DNA of 36,102 bases from Geobacteraceae bacterium (GCA_007125165.1 SLDV01000089.1:1-36102); one strand, 5' to 3'. Positions 19,530 through 28,437 are shown, counted from the first letter of the stretch. The notes: generated by a model not told the origin, from the sequence alone. Numbers and translations: made by a program.

Positions 19530-20282
19530 ATGCAGGAAAAAATCAAGCTCACCCTGGCTTATGATGGAAGTGCCTATGTCGGCTGGCAACTGCAGCGCAA
19601 CGGTATATCGATTCAGCATTGTGTTGAACAGGCGCTGTTGCGTCTGAGCACAGAGCAGATTCGGGTACATTCTTCCGGTCGTACTGATGCTGGTGTTCAT
19701 GCCCGCGGGATGGTATGTCACTTTGTTACCGGCCGGAAATTGCCTCTGAGTGCCTGGCGCGAAGGCTTGAATCAGTTACTGCCTGAAGATATTGCGGTGC
19801 GCGCTGCAGAGAGGGTGGCAGAGGATTTTCATGCGCGCTATTCGGCTATCGGTAAGTACTATCGTTATACTCTCTTGCGTGATCCTTTGCCTTCACCGCT
19901 TGATAGGCTTACCAGTTGGCGGATCAAGGCGCATTTGGATCTTGAGCTGATGCGTCAGGCCTGCAATGAGATTAAGGGTGTTCATGATTTTTGTGGTTTT
20001 CGCAGTTCCGGTTGCACTGCAAGGACGACAGAAAAAGAGATTTTTGACATTTGTCTACGAGAATCAGGTCCACTGTTGTATGTGGATATCAAAGGCAGCG
20101 GTTTTTTACGCCACATGGTGCGAATGATTGTCGGCACCCTGGTAGATGTCGGGCGTTCTCGGCGTTCCGTTGCAACCGTCAAGTCCATGCTGGAAGATCC
20201 TGACCATGCACCCGCCGCAATTACTGCACCGCCGCAGGGTTTGTGTCTGATGCAGGTTTACTACGCGCAGCCAACAGGTTGA
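19530..20282 (+). CDS. truA: tRNA pseudouridine(38-40) synthase
   Basis: TruA makes pseudouridine at positions 38-40 of tRNA anticodon arms. The catalytic Asp is Asp53 in SSGRTDAGVHARG. The N-terminal LAYDGSAYVGWQ and the later GSGFLRHMVRMIVGTL segments are family markers. At 250 residues it is full length. An in-frame ATG at 19506 overlaps the leuB stop region; I prefer ATG 19530, about 10 bases after TCAGGA. It follows leuB by 20 bp and may share its transcript. Confidence 0.95.
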   Translation: MQEKIKLTLAYDGSAYVGWQLQRNGISIQHCVEQALLRLSTEQIRVHSSGRTDAGVHARGMVCHFVTGRKLPLSAWREGLNQLLPEDIAVRAAERVAEDFHARYSAIGKYYRYTLLRDPLPSPLDRLTSWRIKAHLDLELMRQACNEIKGVHDFCGFRSSGCTARTTEKEIFDICLRESGPLLYVDIKGSGFLRHMVRMIVGTLVDVGRSRRSVATVKSMLEDPDHAPAAITAPPQGLCLMQVYYAQPTG

Positions 20283-20309
20283 AGGTAGGCTAACATGGTG
20301 AAAAATTCC

Positions 20310-20338
20310 TTGACAGGTATGCTTCACTCAGATAGATT
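20310..20338 (+). promoter_or_regulatory. Candidate promoter of rplM-rpsI
   Basis: TTGACA (20310-20315), a 17-bp spacer and TAGATT (20333-20338), about 58 bases before rplM. The position is suitable for the ribosomal-protein operon. Confidence 0.6.
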
Positions 20339-20396
20339 TACCGCTTTATGAGTCCCACAAACCTTTTAATAAGTCAGATGTTCAGAGAGGAACGCG

Positions 20397-20843
20397 ATGA
20401 GTACTGAAATCGCTAAAGAGCAGGATATTAATAGAGACTGGTATGTTGTCGATCTGGAGCACGTAGTTCTGGGTCGTGCTGCCACGGAAATAGCCCGTAT
20501 ACTGCGCGGTAAACACAAACCGATATATTCACCCAGTGTCGACACCGGTGATTTCGTTATTGTCGTGAATGCTGACAAGATCAAGCTGACCGGTAATAAG
20601 ATGGCTGATAAAAAATATTATCGCCATACTGGTTATCCCGGTGGAATTCGCGAAATCAGTGCGGAAAAACTGCTTGCCAAAAAACCGGAGATGCTGGTTC
20701 AGGCGGCAGTTAAGGGGATGTTGCCTAAGAACAGCCTCGGACGTAAGATGTTCACTAAAATGAAGGTGTATGCCGGTAGCGAACATCCCCACATGGCTCA
20801 GCAACCAAAAGAATTGAAGATCATATCGAGGGAGAATGGTTAA
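20397..20843 (+). CDS. rplM: 50S ribosomal protein L13
   Basis: L13 is an early-assembly large-subunit protein that binds 23S rRNA. Markers include [28 protein letters not shown], the YRHTGYPGG segment and the [15 protein letters not shown] motif. It is 148 residues, slightly longer than E. coli L13 (142) through an N-terminal extension. The start is ATG 20397 behind GAGAGGAA. It is followed directly by rpsI in the usual L13-S9 pair. Confidence 0.97.
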   Translation: MSTEIAKEQDINRDWYVVDLEHVVLGRAATEIARILRGKHKPIYSPSVDTGDFVIVVNADKIKLTGNKMADKKYYRHTGYPGGIREISAEKLLAKKPEMLVQAAVKGMLPKNSLGRKMFTKMKVYAGSEHPHMAQQPKELKIISRENG

Positions 20844-20844
20844 G

Positions 20845-21237
20845 ATGGCAGAGCAGAAGTATTACGCAACCGGTAAAAGAAAAACCTCCATAGCTCGTGT
20901 CTGGATGAAACCAGGGACAGGAGTGATTACTGTCAACAAAAAGCCCCTGGAGGTCTTTTTTGGTCGCGAAACATCCAAGATGGTTGTCAATCAACCGTTG
21001 GAGTTGACAGACAATATGAGTAAATTTGATATTTCTGTTAATGTTGTCGGCGGCGGCATTTCCGGACAGGCTGGTGCTATCAAGCACGGCATCACCAAGG
21101 CACTCCTTGAGGTTGACCCGGAGTTGCGCGCTACCTTGAAAAAGGCCGGTTTCATCACCCGTGACAGCCGGATAAAAGAGCGTAAAAAATATGGACGCGC
21201 CGCAGCCCGTCGTAGTTTCCAGTTCTCAAAACGTTAA
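20845..21237 (+). CDS. rpsI: 30S ribosomal protein S9
   Basis: S9 is a small-subunit protein whose C-terminal tail reaches the P-site t[24 protein letters not shown] at the N terminus and the ending [12 protein letters not shown], with the invariant SKR, identify it. I chose ATG 20845, which gives 130 residues (the E. coli length) and lies 10 bases after GAGGGAG. The ATG at 20836 is too close to that site and overlaps rplM. A long terminator hairpin follows. Confidence 0.96.
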   Translation: MAEQKYYATGKRKTSIARVWMKPGTGVITVNKKPLEVFFGRETSKMVVNQPLELTDNMSKFDISVNVVGGGISGQAGAIKHGITKALLEVDPELRATLKKAGFITRDSRIKERKKYGRAAARRSFQFSKR

Positions 21238-21245
21238 TCTGCGCC

Positions 21246-21310
21246 ACTGCCAGTTTCAACAAAAAAGGGAAACCCCAGGCGGGTTTCCCTTTTTTGTTGA
21301 AACTGGCAGT
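21246..21310 (+). terminator. 30-bp perfect hairpin, bidirectional terminator
   Basis: Positions 21246-21275 and 21281-21310 are perfect inverted repeats of 30 bp around a 5-base loop (CAGGC). The inner 15 bp with its A6/T6 tracts is an ordinary terminator. The stem then continues another 15 bp outward past the T tract. It ends rplM-rpsI. Confidence 0.9.
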
Positions 21311-21451
21311 TTGTAGCTGTTTTAGCGTAAGATGAATGCTGGGCTTTGTTCACAGATTGTTAAAGCTGATAAGGTGGCTGACGTAGCGTGGCCGTTGTAG
21401 ATTGATTGTATCAGTTTGATCGTTTAACGCTGCACGTGGATGGAGATTGTC

Positions 21452-22489
21452 ATGATAAAGGTTGCCGTTGCCGGGGCCAGTGGTTATACCGGGGCAGAAC
21501 TCCTGCGTTTGCTCGTTGCTCATTCCGAGGTCGAGATTTGTGCAGTAACCTCACGACAACACGAAGGGTTGCCGGTGAGCAGGGTGTTTCCATCTTTGAA
21601 TGGTTTTTGCGATCTGGTTTGCGAGCCCCTTGATGTGGCTTCCATTGCTGCACGGGCTGATCTGGTTTTTACCGCTTTGCCGCATAAATCAGCAATGGAT
21701 GTTGTGCCCGGATTCCTGGATGCGGGATGTCGGGTTGTTGATCTGTCTGCCGATTACCGGCTGAGAGATCGAGATGTTTACGAACATTGGTATCAGCCGC
21801 ACTCCAGTCCGGAGCTTTTTGCCGAGGCAGTCTATGGATTGCCTGAGCGCTATCGTGACCAACTTCAACATTCTCGCCTCGTGGCTAACCCCGGATGTTA
21901 TCCAACCAGCGTCATTCTTGCATTGTCTCCTTTGCTCGAACACCAACTGATCGATGTGCGGACTCTGATTATCGACAGTAAATCCGGAACCAGTGGGGCA
22001 GGCCGCGGTCTGAAGGAGGGGTCTCTTTTCTGCGAGGTCAATGAGGGGTTTAAGGCCTATGGTGTTGCCAGTCATCGCCACACGCCGGAGATTGAACAGG
22101 AACTGAGCCAGCTTGCCGGTTTTGAGGTGCGGATCAATTTTACCCCCCACTTGCTTCCGGTAAATCGTGGCATTCTCTCGACCTGTTATGCCTCACTGGT
22201 GAAAGCACAAACTACCGCCGAGTTACTGACAATCTTCGCACAGAGATATGCCGGAGAGCCTTTCGTGCGGGTGCTTAAAGAGGGAGTTCTGCCTAATATT
22301 GCTCATGTTCGTGGAACGAACTTCTGTGATATCGGGCTGGTTGCCGATGCACGTACAGGTCGCGCAGTTGTTATTTCTGTTATTGATAATCTGGTCAAAG
22401 GAGCTGCCGGCCAGGCGGTTCAGAATATGAATCTGATGTATGGTTTCAGCGAAACACAGGGTTTAGGGATTGTGCCGGCATTTCCTTGA
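21452..22489 (+). CDS. argC: N-acetyl-gamma-glutamyl-phosphate reductase
   Basis: ArgC reduces N-acetylglutamyl phosphate with NADPH in arginine synthesis. The Rossmann motif [17 protein letters not shown] is at the N terminus, and the catalytic cysteine is in [27 protein letters not shown] and the [11 protein letters not shown] segment are also conserved. I chose ATG 21452 (345 residues), with GGAGA at 21442-21446; ATG 21440 is possible and would add four residues. No other arg gene is nearby. The gap before it (21311-21451) holds no gene that I can support. Confidence 0.95.
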   Translation: MIKVAVAGASGYTGAELLRLLVAHSEVEICAVTSRQHEGLPVSRVFPSLNGFCDLVCEPLDVASIAARADLVFTALPHKSAMDVVPGFLDAGCRVVDLSADYRLRDRDVYEHWYQPHSSPELFAEAVYGLPERYRDQLQHSRLVANPGCYPTSVILALSPLLEHQLIDVRTLIIDSKSGTSGAGRGLKEGSLFCEVNEGFKAYGVASHRHTPEIEQELSQLAGFEVRINFTPHLLPVNRGILSTCYASLVKAQTTAELLTIFAQRYAGEPFVRVLKEGVLPNIAHVRGTNFCDIGLVADARTGRAVVISVIDNLVKGAAGQAVQNMNLMYGFSETQGLGIVPAFP

Positions 22490-22495
22490 TTAGTG

Positions 22496-22501
22496 TATAA
22501 T
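22496..22501 (+). promoter_or_regulatory. Candidate -10 element of the pseudokinase cassette
   Basis: A consensus TATAAT lies 55 bases before the first gene of the cassette and just after the argC stop. No good -35 is found at 16-18 bp; TTGTGC at 22470-22475 is 20 bp away. Confidence 0.4.
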
Positions 22502-22555
22502 GTTCCCCGTACATTTTGTGCAGGTCCTTTACTGAAGATTTGAGCTGGTGAATTC

Positions 22556-24655
22556 ATGCTGGAGCAGGGACAAATCATTGCAGATTGCACAGTAATTCGG
22601 TTCTTGGCGGAGTACGACTCCCGCCATGAATATCTGGTCATGTCTGCACAGGGGGAAATGAAGCTGGTCCAGTTCCGGGACTCTGCCAACTGGGGGCGTT
22701 CACTGCGACAGGCATTCCATGACCAGATAGAGAGCCTTTCCTCTCTGGATATTTCCTCTGCATGTGTGCCGATTCGGGCGATTGAAGAAGAAGGAGAGCT
22801 TTATTGCCTTTATCCGCTGCCACCTGGTGTGCCTCTGCAGGAAGCGTTGACCGAAGAGATGTCTGCCCGCGCGGCAGTTGAATTGATCCGTGACCTTGCT
22901 GAATTGCTCGGACCGGCTCATCGACAGCACCTGTTTCATGGGGGGTTGTCACCCCATACGATCTATCTTGAACATGGCCGTCCCTGGCTTGCCGATTTTT
23001 CTCTGGCTTCTCTGGTTGCTTTCGATTACCGATCCGGTGTTGAAGTGGAGTACGCCAGTCCCGAGCAGATACGTGGCGAATCTCCCGGGGTTGCAGCTGA
23101 TATATACAGCCTCGGGTGCCTGCTTTATGCTCTTCTGACAGGGCGATCGCCATTTTCCGGTGTTGACGCATTTACTGTCGGCATGCAGCATCTTAATGAC
23201 AGCTTTCCAGCATTGCCTCCACCTTTGGCTTTTTGCTCGGAACTGCTTGACGGTATGACGATCAAGGTGGCCGGTGAACGCCTGACGATTGAGCAGGTCC
23301 GAGACCAGACAAGCTTACTCTTGAGTCAGAGCGCACTTGATCAGGTGCCACCACGGGCAGAGCTGGACCCCCCGCCCCCCGCCAGAGACGCTGATACGAC
23401 CGAGGATGCCATGGCCGCGGTTGCTCGCATTGAAGATCAACTGCGTGAACTTGAGTCGGAGTCTGCAGCTATGGGAGCGGTCAGTGATAGTCGACAACAG
23501 GAAGAGGATCTCCCAGTTACTCCCTCGTCGGCTGGCCCTAAAAAAGGTGGCCTGGCGGCCAGTCGAACCTTCTTTCTTGGCGTTGGTATTATTGTCGGTG
23601 TCTGCCTGGGTGCCCTTGCCTTCGATTTTTTTCTGAACCGACTTGACCCCGGCGTTACTCCCCAGGTTTACTCCGTTGCTACTGTTGCGCCCGATTTTGA
23701 CGCCGTTGCGCGTTTCTGGCTGAAAGGCGATCTGGTTGCAACGGAACGGGAGCTGGAGCGTTTATTGACGAATTTTCCTGAACATCCTCAGGTATACAAT
23801 AATCTGGCTGCGGTGGCAGCGGCTCGTGGAGAGGTAGAAGTGGCGCGGGGTTGGTTGGAGCAGGCCCTTGCGCTTGATGCTCAGGCCGCCGTAATTTATC
23901 GCAATCTGAGGGACGTCTATGTTGAGATGGCTCGCGACTCCTATGGCCGTGCTCTCCAGCTTGATCATCCACAGGCGACATTACAACTGGATCTCTTTTC
24001 AAACCAGGGGGTTGTGTCCTGGCCAGTGGGAGCGGACACGATTCTTGCCCGGGTTTATGATGACGATCAACGTGGTTTTAGTGCAGAAAAACAACCAGAT
24101 CCGATCGCCTCTGCTGAAACGGATTTTATCGCTGAGGATGATACCGAAATAGCAGCGGAAGATCAGGAAATATCAGAGGTCGAATCCTTGTCGGAAGTTG
24201 AAATGGCGCCGGTTTCAGCTTTGCGTGAAGCTGACGCGCCATTGACTGATACAGCGGCGGAGACAGTTCCAGCTCATGAGACTGAACCGGCAAGAGTTGA
24301 GGAAATTGAAGATCCGGTTCTGTTTCTTCATCGCTGGGCTGAAGCCTGGTCAGATCAGAATGTAGAGAAGTATCTGTCATTTTATAGTGAAGATTTTATT
24401 CCCGCAGGGGGGCTCGATTATGGCGAGTGGTTAGCACAACGCCGTGAGCGGTTGCAGCGTCCGGATGTAATCAGCGTTACGCTCGCTGACTTTGATTTAC
24501 GTGAGGAGACTGACGACCTTCTTCAGATCGAAGTCATACAGGATTATCACAGTGAGCGTTATTCCGATCGCACCAGGAAGCTGTTTGATCTGCGCCGTGA
24601 GTCACACAGTTGGAACATTGAGCGTGAGCGATCGCTGGAGTTGATTTATCGATGA
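22556..24655 (+). CDS. Membrane pseudokinase with TPR and NTF2-like domains
   Basis: Function unknown. Residues about 1-260 form a Ser/Thr protein-kinase-like domain: the C lobe keeps YASPEQIRGE (like APE) and DIYSLGCLLYALLTGRSPF, but the catalytic loop is HGGLSPHT (128-135) instead of HRDxKxxN, DFG is DFS (147-149), and no glycine loop or clear beta-3 lysine is seen. It is therefore probably a pseudokinase. A proline/acidic linker leads to one transmembrane helix (about 339-360). The exported half has TPR-like helices (about 385-470), a long acidic linker, and a C-terminal NTF2-like domain (about 580-699) clearly similar to the end of the next gene's product. Its stop overlaps that gene's start (ATGA). 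The ribosome site before ATG 22556 is weak. Confidence 0.85.
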   Translation: MLEQGQIIADCTVIRFLAEYDSRHEYLVMSAQGEMKLVQFRDSANWGRSLRQAFHDQIESLSSLDISSACVPIRAIEEEGELYCLYPLPPGVPLQEALTEEMSARAAVELIRDLAELLGPAHRQHLFHGGLSPHTIYLEHGRPWLADFSLASLVAFDYRSGVEVEYASPEQIRGESPGVAADIYSLGCLLYALLTGRSPFSGVDAFTVGMQHLNDSFPALPPPLAFCSELLDGMTIKVAGERLTIEQVRDQTSLLLSQSALDQVPPRAELDPPPPARDADTTEDAMAAVARIEDQLRELESESAAMGAVSDSRQQEEDLPVTPSSAGPKKGGLAASRTFFLGVGIIVGVCLGALAFDFFLNRLDPGVTPQVYSVATVAPDFDAVARFWLKGDLVATERELERLLTNFPEHPQVYNNLAAVAAARGEVEVARGWLEQALALDAQAAVIYRNLRDVYVEMARDSYGRALQLDHPQATLQLDLFSNQGVVSWPVGADTILARVYDDDQRGFSAEKQPDPIASAETDFIAEDDTEIAAEDQEISEVESLSEVEMAPVSALREADAPLTDTAAETVPAHETEPARVEEIEDPVLFLHRWAEAWSDQNVEKYLSFYSEDFIPAGGLDYGEWLAQRRERLQRPDVISVTLADFDLREETDDLLQIEVIQDYHSERYSDRTRKLFDLRRESHSWNIERERSLELIYR

Positions 24656-25995
24656 TCAGGACGATTGTCTGTGCATTATTGCTTTTGGTATTAATTGCTG
24701 CGACCGTGGTACGCGTTGTTGCGCTGTGGCCCCAGCCCGCGTATATCGATTCTCCTGAGCAGGTTATCCCCATTAACGACTTTGCTCCCGGCGTTCATCT
24801 GTTGTCCCCCTCTACCGGCACCGAGCTGCTTGAGCGTCTGGAACCTCGGTTCGAGCGCTTGGCCGATGATTACGAGGCTATGTTGTTGCGGGGGTTGCTC
24901 TTGTTTCAGGCGGGAAAGATTGATGAGGCAATATCTCAACTGAAGTCGCTTACTCGTGTTGCGCCGCGCTTCGAACTCGCCCATCTCGTTTATGGGGACT
25001 TGCTGCTGGCACGTATTGCGCCGTTAGAAACAATCGGTTCGGCCGCTCCCACTGGACCTGGTGACACAAACCGTCAACAACGCCTTGAAGAATTGCGCAG
25101 TGAGGCCCGGGCACGTCTGCAGGGGTATTTGTCTCTGTTAAATACCGACCGTGTGCCAGATTCTTTGATTACTCTGGGTGAGAATACACCCTATGCTCTG
25201 GTGATCGATAAAAGTAAGAATCGTCTTTACGTTTTCAGTAACCAGGGTCCCGGAGCTGCACCTCGGCTTGTAGATGATTTTTATATTGTTCTGGGGCAGA
25301 AGGTCGGCGATAAAATGGTCGAAGGAGATCTCAGAACGCCGACAGGAACCTATTTTGTTACCAGCTATCTGGCTCCTGAATTACTCCCGTCCCTTTATGG
25401 TAACGGCGCCTTTCCGATCAATTATCCCAATGAATATGACCGGCGTAAACAAAAGACCGGATTCGGTATCTGGCTCCACGGAACGGATCGCTCCCTGTTC
25501 AGTCGTCCCCCGCTTGACAGTGAGGGGTGCGTCGTCCTGACCAACGAGGAATTCGATCGCATTCGGCAATATATCGTCATCGGGCGCACTCCAGTCATTA
25601 TCAGTGAAGAACTTGAGTGGATTGCAAAAAACGATTGGCAGGATCTGAAGAGTACCATCAACATGGTTATTAAACAGTGGCGGCAACATTGGGAAGGCGG
25701 AGATCTGAAGCCCTACCTCGACATGTATTCAAAAGATTTCTGGACGTCTCAGCATGATTACGATAGTTGGGGAACCTACAAACAGCAGGTTTTTGCAGGT
25801 AAAACCTATCAGCAGATCAAAATCAGTGACTTGTCCCTCTATGGCTATCCGCGCGATGGTGACGCTGCTCCACTAATTGTGGCTAACTTTGTCCAGCACT
25901 ATCGGTCGAATAACTTTAACGGTGATATGCGCAAGCGGCTCTACCTGATTAAAGAACAGGATCAGTGGAAGGTTGTCTACGAGGGGCGTCAATAG
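24652..25995 (+). CDS. Csd6-type L,D-transpeptidase/carboxypeptidase
   Basis: This is a predicted periplasmic YkuD-domain peptidoglycan enzyme. An N-terminal signal or anchor helix (about 4-25) is followed by a TPR-like helical region (about 55-150), the YkuD domain (about 180-325) and an NTF2-like C-terminal domain (about 335-447). The YkuD motif is intact: His276-Gly in GIWLHGTD and catalytic Cys293 in SEGCVVLTNEEF. The YkuD plus NTF2-like layout matches Helicobacter Csd6, an L,D-carboxypeptidase of cell-shape control. Whether this enzyme trims or cross-links cannot be told from sequence. It is translationally coupled to the pseudokinase gene, and the two share the C-terminal domain. Confidence 0.9.
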   Translation: MIRTIVCALLLLVLIAATVVRVVALWPQPAYIDSPEQVIPINDFAPGVHLLSPSTGTELLERLEPRFERLADDYEAMLLRGLLLFQAGKIDEAISQLKSLTRVAPRFELAHLVYGDLLLARIAPLETIGSAAPTGPGDTNRQQRLEELRSEARARLQGYLSLLNTDRVPDSLITLGENTPYALVIDKSKNRLYVFSNQGPGAAPRLVDDFYIVLGQKVGDKMVEGDLRTPTGTYFVTSYLAPELLPSLYGNGAFPINYPNEYDRRKQKTGFGIWLHGTDRSLFSRPPLDSEGCVVLTNEEFDRIRQYIVIGRTPVIISEELEWIAKNDWQDLKSTINMVIKQWRQHWEGGDLKPYLDMYSKDFWTSQHDYDSWGTYKQQVFAGKTYQQIKISDLSLYGYPRDGDAAPLIVANFVQHYRSNNFNGDMRKRLYLIKEQDQWKVVYEGRQ

Positions 25996-26003
25996 GTGCC
26001 GGC

Positions 26004-27230
26004 GTGAAGGGCAATCTTCCCGGTCTTGTTTATCTGGAGCGCTATTGTAATGAAGGCACGCGTAGTTACAGTCGCCATGCTGCGTATACGGAAGCCTGGG
26101 ACACCTATCGACCCGAAAACTTCAAGCCTTGTTTTGAACTTCCCTGCTTTATTCTTCCCGCTGCGGAACTGAACACCTATTTTGCAAATCCTTCCGAGCC
26201 ACTGCTGGACTTGTACTGTCTGCGTGACGGCTTCCGCTTCTGTGTCCACCCGCAGGTTCTAAAAACGGATGCAGGGGATGACTATGTACGCCACCTGCTT
26301 GTTTACGGCCGCTCTCATGCCCCCCTTCGAGTATCTCCAAGCTCGTCGACAAGAACTCTATTTGTACGTGACCAGACGCCACATCACGCGCTTAAAGTAC
26401 ATTTCCCCTATCGTATCTCCCGCTACGGACGCAAAATGCGTGATGAAGTGATTGAGCAGGCGATCAATGTTTCGCATGAGCTTGAGGCCAACATAGAAAA
26501 GTTTGATGATCGTTTCGCTTTTTTGCGTGAAGTTATTGGTATTTCTTTTAAAAATCGAACGCCGCAATTGCCCCGTGGTGAGCACTGGGGTTATCTGGTC
26601 AGGGACATGCGCCCCTTTCCGTTGACAGATTTGAACGTCTCTCTGGTGCCGGGTTTTGCCCTTTATGGAAAAGACATCGGTGAACGGCAATCGGCGCCCC
26701 TGTTGCCCCTGTTGATCGGGCAACGTGACCCTCTTGACTATGTACTTGAGCAGATCATGCTGCCGATACTGCGTCACTGGGTCAGCGCTTTTTTACATCT
26801 GGGTTATATGCTGGAGCCGCATGGGCAGAATGTTTTGCTGGAGATCAATGACAATAACGACATCAAACGAATTGTCCATCGCGATCTCAGTGTCGGTATC
26901 GATATGCGCCGCCGCCGGTTCCTGAACCTGGCGGAAAAACATATCAATGATTATAACCGCATGGAAACGGGGCACTTCGCCAGTATCGCCTATGACAAAT
27001 TCATGGGGGCACATTTTTTTGAGGAAATTGTTTCCCTGTGCCATCGTACCTATGGCGTTTCAGCTGACTCGTTTCGACGCCCATGCCGTGATGAATTTTT
27101 GCGTCTGTTTCCCGAACATCAGAACTACTTTCCCTCTTCAGTTCAATATTTCAGCGAGGAATACGATCAGTTCGGAAAACCCGGTTTTCATGACACACAA
27201 CATCCCCCTGTCTGGCGTCCGGAGTTTTAA
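26004..27230 (+). CDS. Shortened NIS-synthetase-like (IucA/IucC-type) ligase
   Basis: This resembles the NRPS-independent siderophore synthetases, which join a carboxylate to an amine or alcohol with ATP. Recognisable motifs, in order: VHPQ (81-84, cf. HPWQ), SSSTRTLF (about 113-120, cf. TSSxRT), ALKVHFPYRISRYGRKM (about 128-144, cf. KLSLxxxITxxxR), EPHGQNVLLE (from 271, cf. EAHxQN) and HRD (292-294). At 408 residues it is much shorter than the usual 580-620, lacking most of the N-terminal part. The start is uncertain: GTG 26004 has AGGTG 5 bases upstream; GTG 25965 overlaps the previous gene. It follows that gene by 8 bp. No siderophore export, receptor or precursor gene is nearby, so a siderophore role is doubtful. 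Confidence 0.78.
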   Translation: MKGNLPGLVYLERYCNEGTRSYSRHAAYTEAWDTYRPENFKPCFELPCFILPAAELNTYFANPSEPLLDLYCLRDGFRFCVHPQVLKTDAGDDYVRHLLVYGRSHAPLRVSPSSSTRTLFVRDQTPHHALKVHFPYRISRYGRKMRDEVIEQAINVSHELEANIEKFDDRFAFLREVIGISFKNRTPQLPRGEHWGYLVRDMRPFPLTDLNVSLVPGFALYGKDIGERQSAPLLPLLIGQRDPLDYVLEQIMLPILRHWVSAFLHLGYMLEPHGQNVLLEINDNNDIKRIVHRDLSVGIDMRRRRFLNLAEKHINDYNRMETGHFASIAYDKFMGAHFFEEIVSLCHRTYGVSADSFRRPCRDEFLRLFPEHQNYFPSSVQYFSEEYDQFGKPGFHDTQHPPVWRPEF

Positions 27231-27399
27231 ATCCATAGAGAATCTCACCGGAATGATGAGTCGCAGTGTCTGTTTTTAAAGTGCCACGCAAGCAATCAGC
27301 TTCTCCGACATGAGGCTTGCACAGTGCTCGAAAGCGATTGACAAGAGGGGTCAACTATGATTTTCTAGGTCGCTATTTGAACGATTCTGGATGTGGTTG

Positions 27400-28437
27400 A
27401 TGTGGATAAATGATTTTGATTTTTCTTTGCCGGACGAACTGATCGCGCAAGCTCCGGCCCAGCGTCGTGATGCTTCGCGACTGATGTGTGTAGAGCGCTG
27501 TTCAGACACAGTTTTTTCTCGACAGTTTGTTGATATTGTGGAGGCTTTTCGTCCCGGGGATGTTCTGGTGATTAATGATACCCAGGTGATCCCCGCGCGA
27601 TTGTATGGTAAAAAACCGAGTGGCGGTCAGGTCGAAGTGCTGCTCGTGCGACGATATCCGGAGTCTTCACAGAAAGAAGATTGGTTGTGTCTGACAAGGA
27701 GCGCAAAACCACTAGCTGTCGGTACTCACATTCAGTTTGACTCACGTCTGTCGGCAGAAATACTCGAAGCACGGGATGAATTTCTCCGGCACGTGCGGTT
27801 TTCTTGTCGTGATGATTTTCTCGAGGTGGTCGATGAGATTGGGCATCTTCCCCTCCCTCCGTATATCAGGCGGCCTGACACGGTTGAAGATCGATCCCGT
27901 TATCAGACGGTTTTTGCCCGGCAGAAGGGTGCTGTCGCAGCGCCGACAGCGGGTCTTCATTTTACCGAAGAGATCCTCCAGCAGATCCGCTCCAGAGGTG
28001 TCGAGGTGTGTACTCTGACCCTGCACGTTGGCCCGGGAACTTTTCTGCCGGTTCGAGTCGAAGATGTACGTGAACACAAAATGCACTCGGAATATTATGC
28101 CATTCCGCAAGAGACGGCGACTATTGTCAACCAGGCGCGAAAAAATGGCGGACGCGTTTTTGCTTTGGGGACTACGGTCACCAGGGCCCTTGAAACAGCG
28201 GCAACGGCTGGCGGATGCCTCCGTGAAGCTTGTGGCGACAGTGATATTTTCATTGTTCCCGGCTACGACTTTAAAATCGTTGATGCGCTGATCACCAATT
28301 TTCACTTGCCAAAATCAACGTTGTTGATGCTGGTCAGTGCATTTGCCGGGCGAGAACGGATATTGCGTGCCTATGAACAGGCCATTGCTGAAAGATACCG
28401 ATTTTTCAGCTATGGCGATTGCATGTTGATTTTGTAA
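27400..28437 (+). CDS. queA: S-adenosylmethionine:tRNA ribosyltransferase-isomerase
   Basis: QueA transfers and isomerises the ribosyl part of SAM onto 7-aminomethyl-7-deazaguanine in tRNA, giving epoxyqueuosine. Markers are FDFSLPDELIAQAPAQRRDASRLM, DVLVINDTQVIPARLYG, GAVAAPTAGLHFTEEIL, LHVGPGTFLPVR and ITNFHLPKSTLLMLVSAFAGR. I set the start at ATG 27400 (345 residues), giving the family-like MWINDFDF. ATG 27391 is equally possible, and neither has a strong ribosome site. tgt follows 17 bp downstream, making a queuosine pair. Confidence 0.95.
   Translation: MWINDFDFSLPDELIAQAPAQRRDASRLMCVERCSDTVFSRQFVDIVEAFRPGDVLVINDTQVIPARLYGKKPSGGQVEVLLVRRYPESSQKEDWLCLTRSAKPLAVGTHIQFDSRLSAEILEARDEFLRHVRFSCRDDFLEVVDEIGHLPLPPYIRRPDTVEDRSRYQTVFARQKGAVAAPTAGLHFTEEILQQIRSRGVEVCTLTLHVGPGTFLPVRVEDVREHKMHSEYYAIPQETATIVNQARKNGGRVFALGTTVTRALETAATAGGCLREACGDSDIFIVPGYDFKIVDALITNFHLPKSTLLMLVSAFAGRERILRAYEQAIAERYRFFSYGDCMLIL

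Noticed and set aside
22470-22501. A full -35/-10 promoter for the cassette
   Set aside because: The -10 is consensus, but the nearest -35-like hexamer is 20 bp away, so only the -10 is listed.
27338-27366. A possible promoter before queA starting with TTGACA
   Set aside because: No acceptable -10 at 16-18 bp (TTTTCT at 17; TATGAT only 12 bp away). The TTGAC-N7-GTCAA symmetry there is too short to call an operator.
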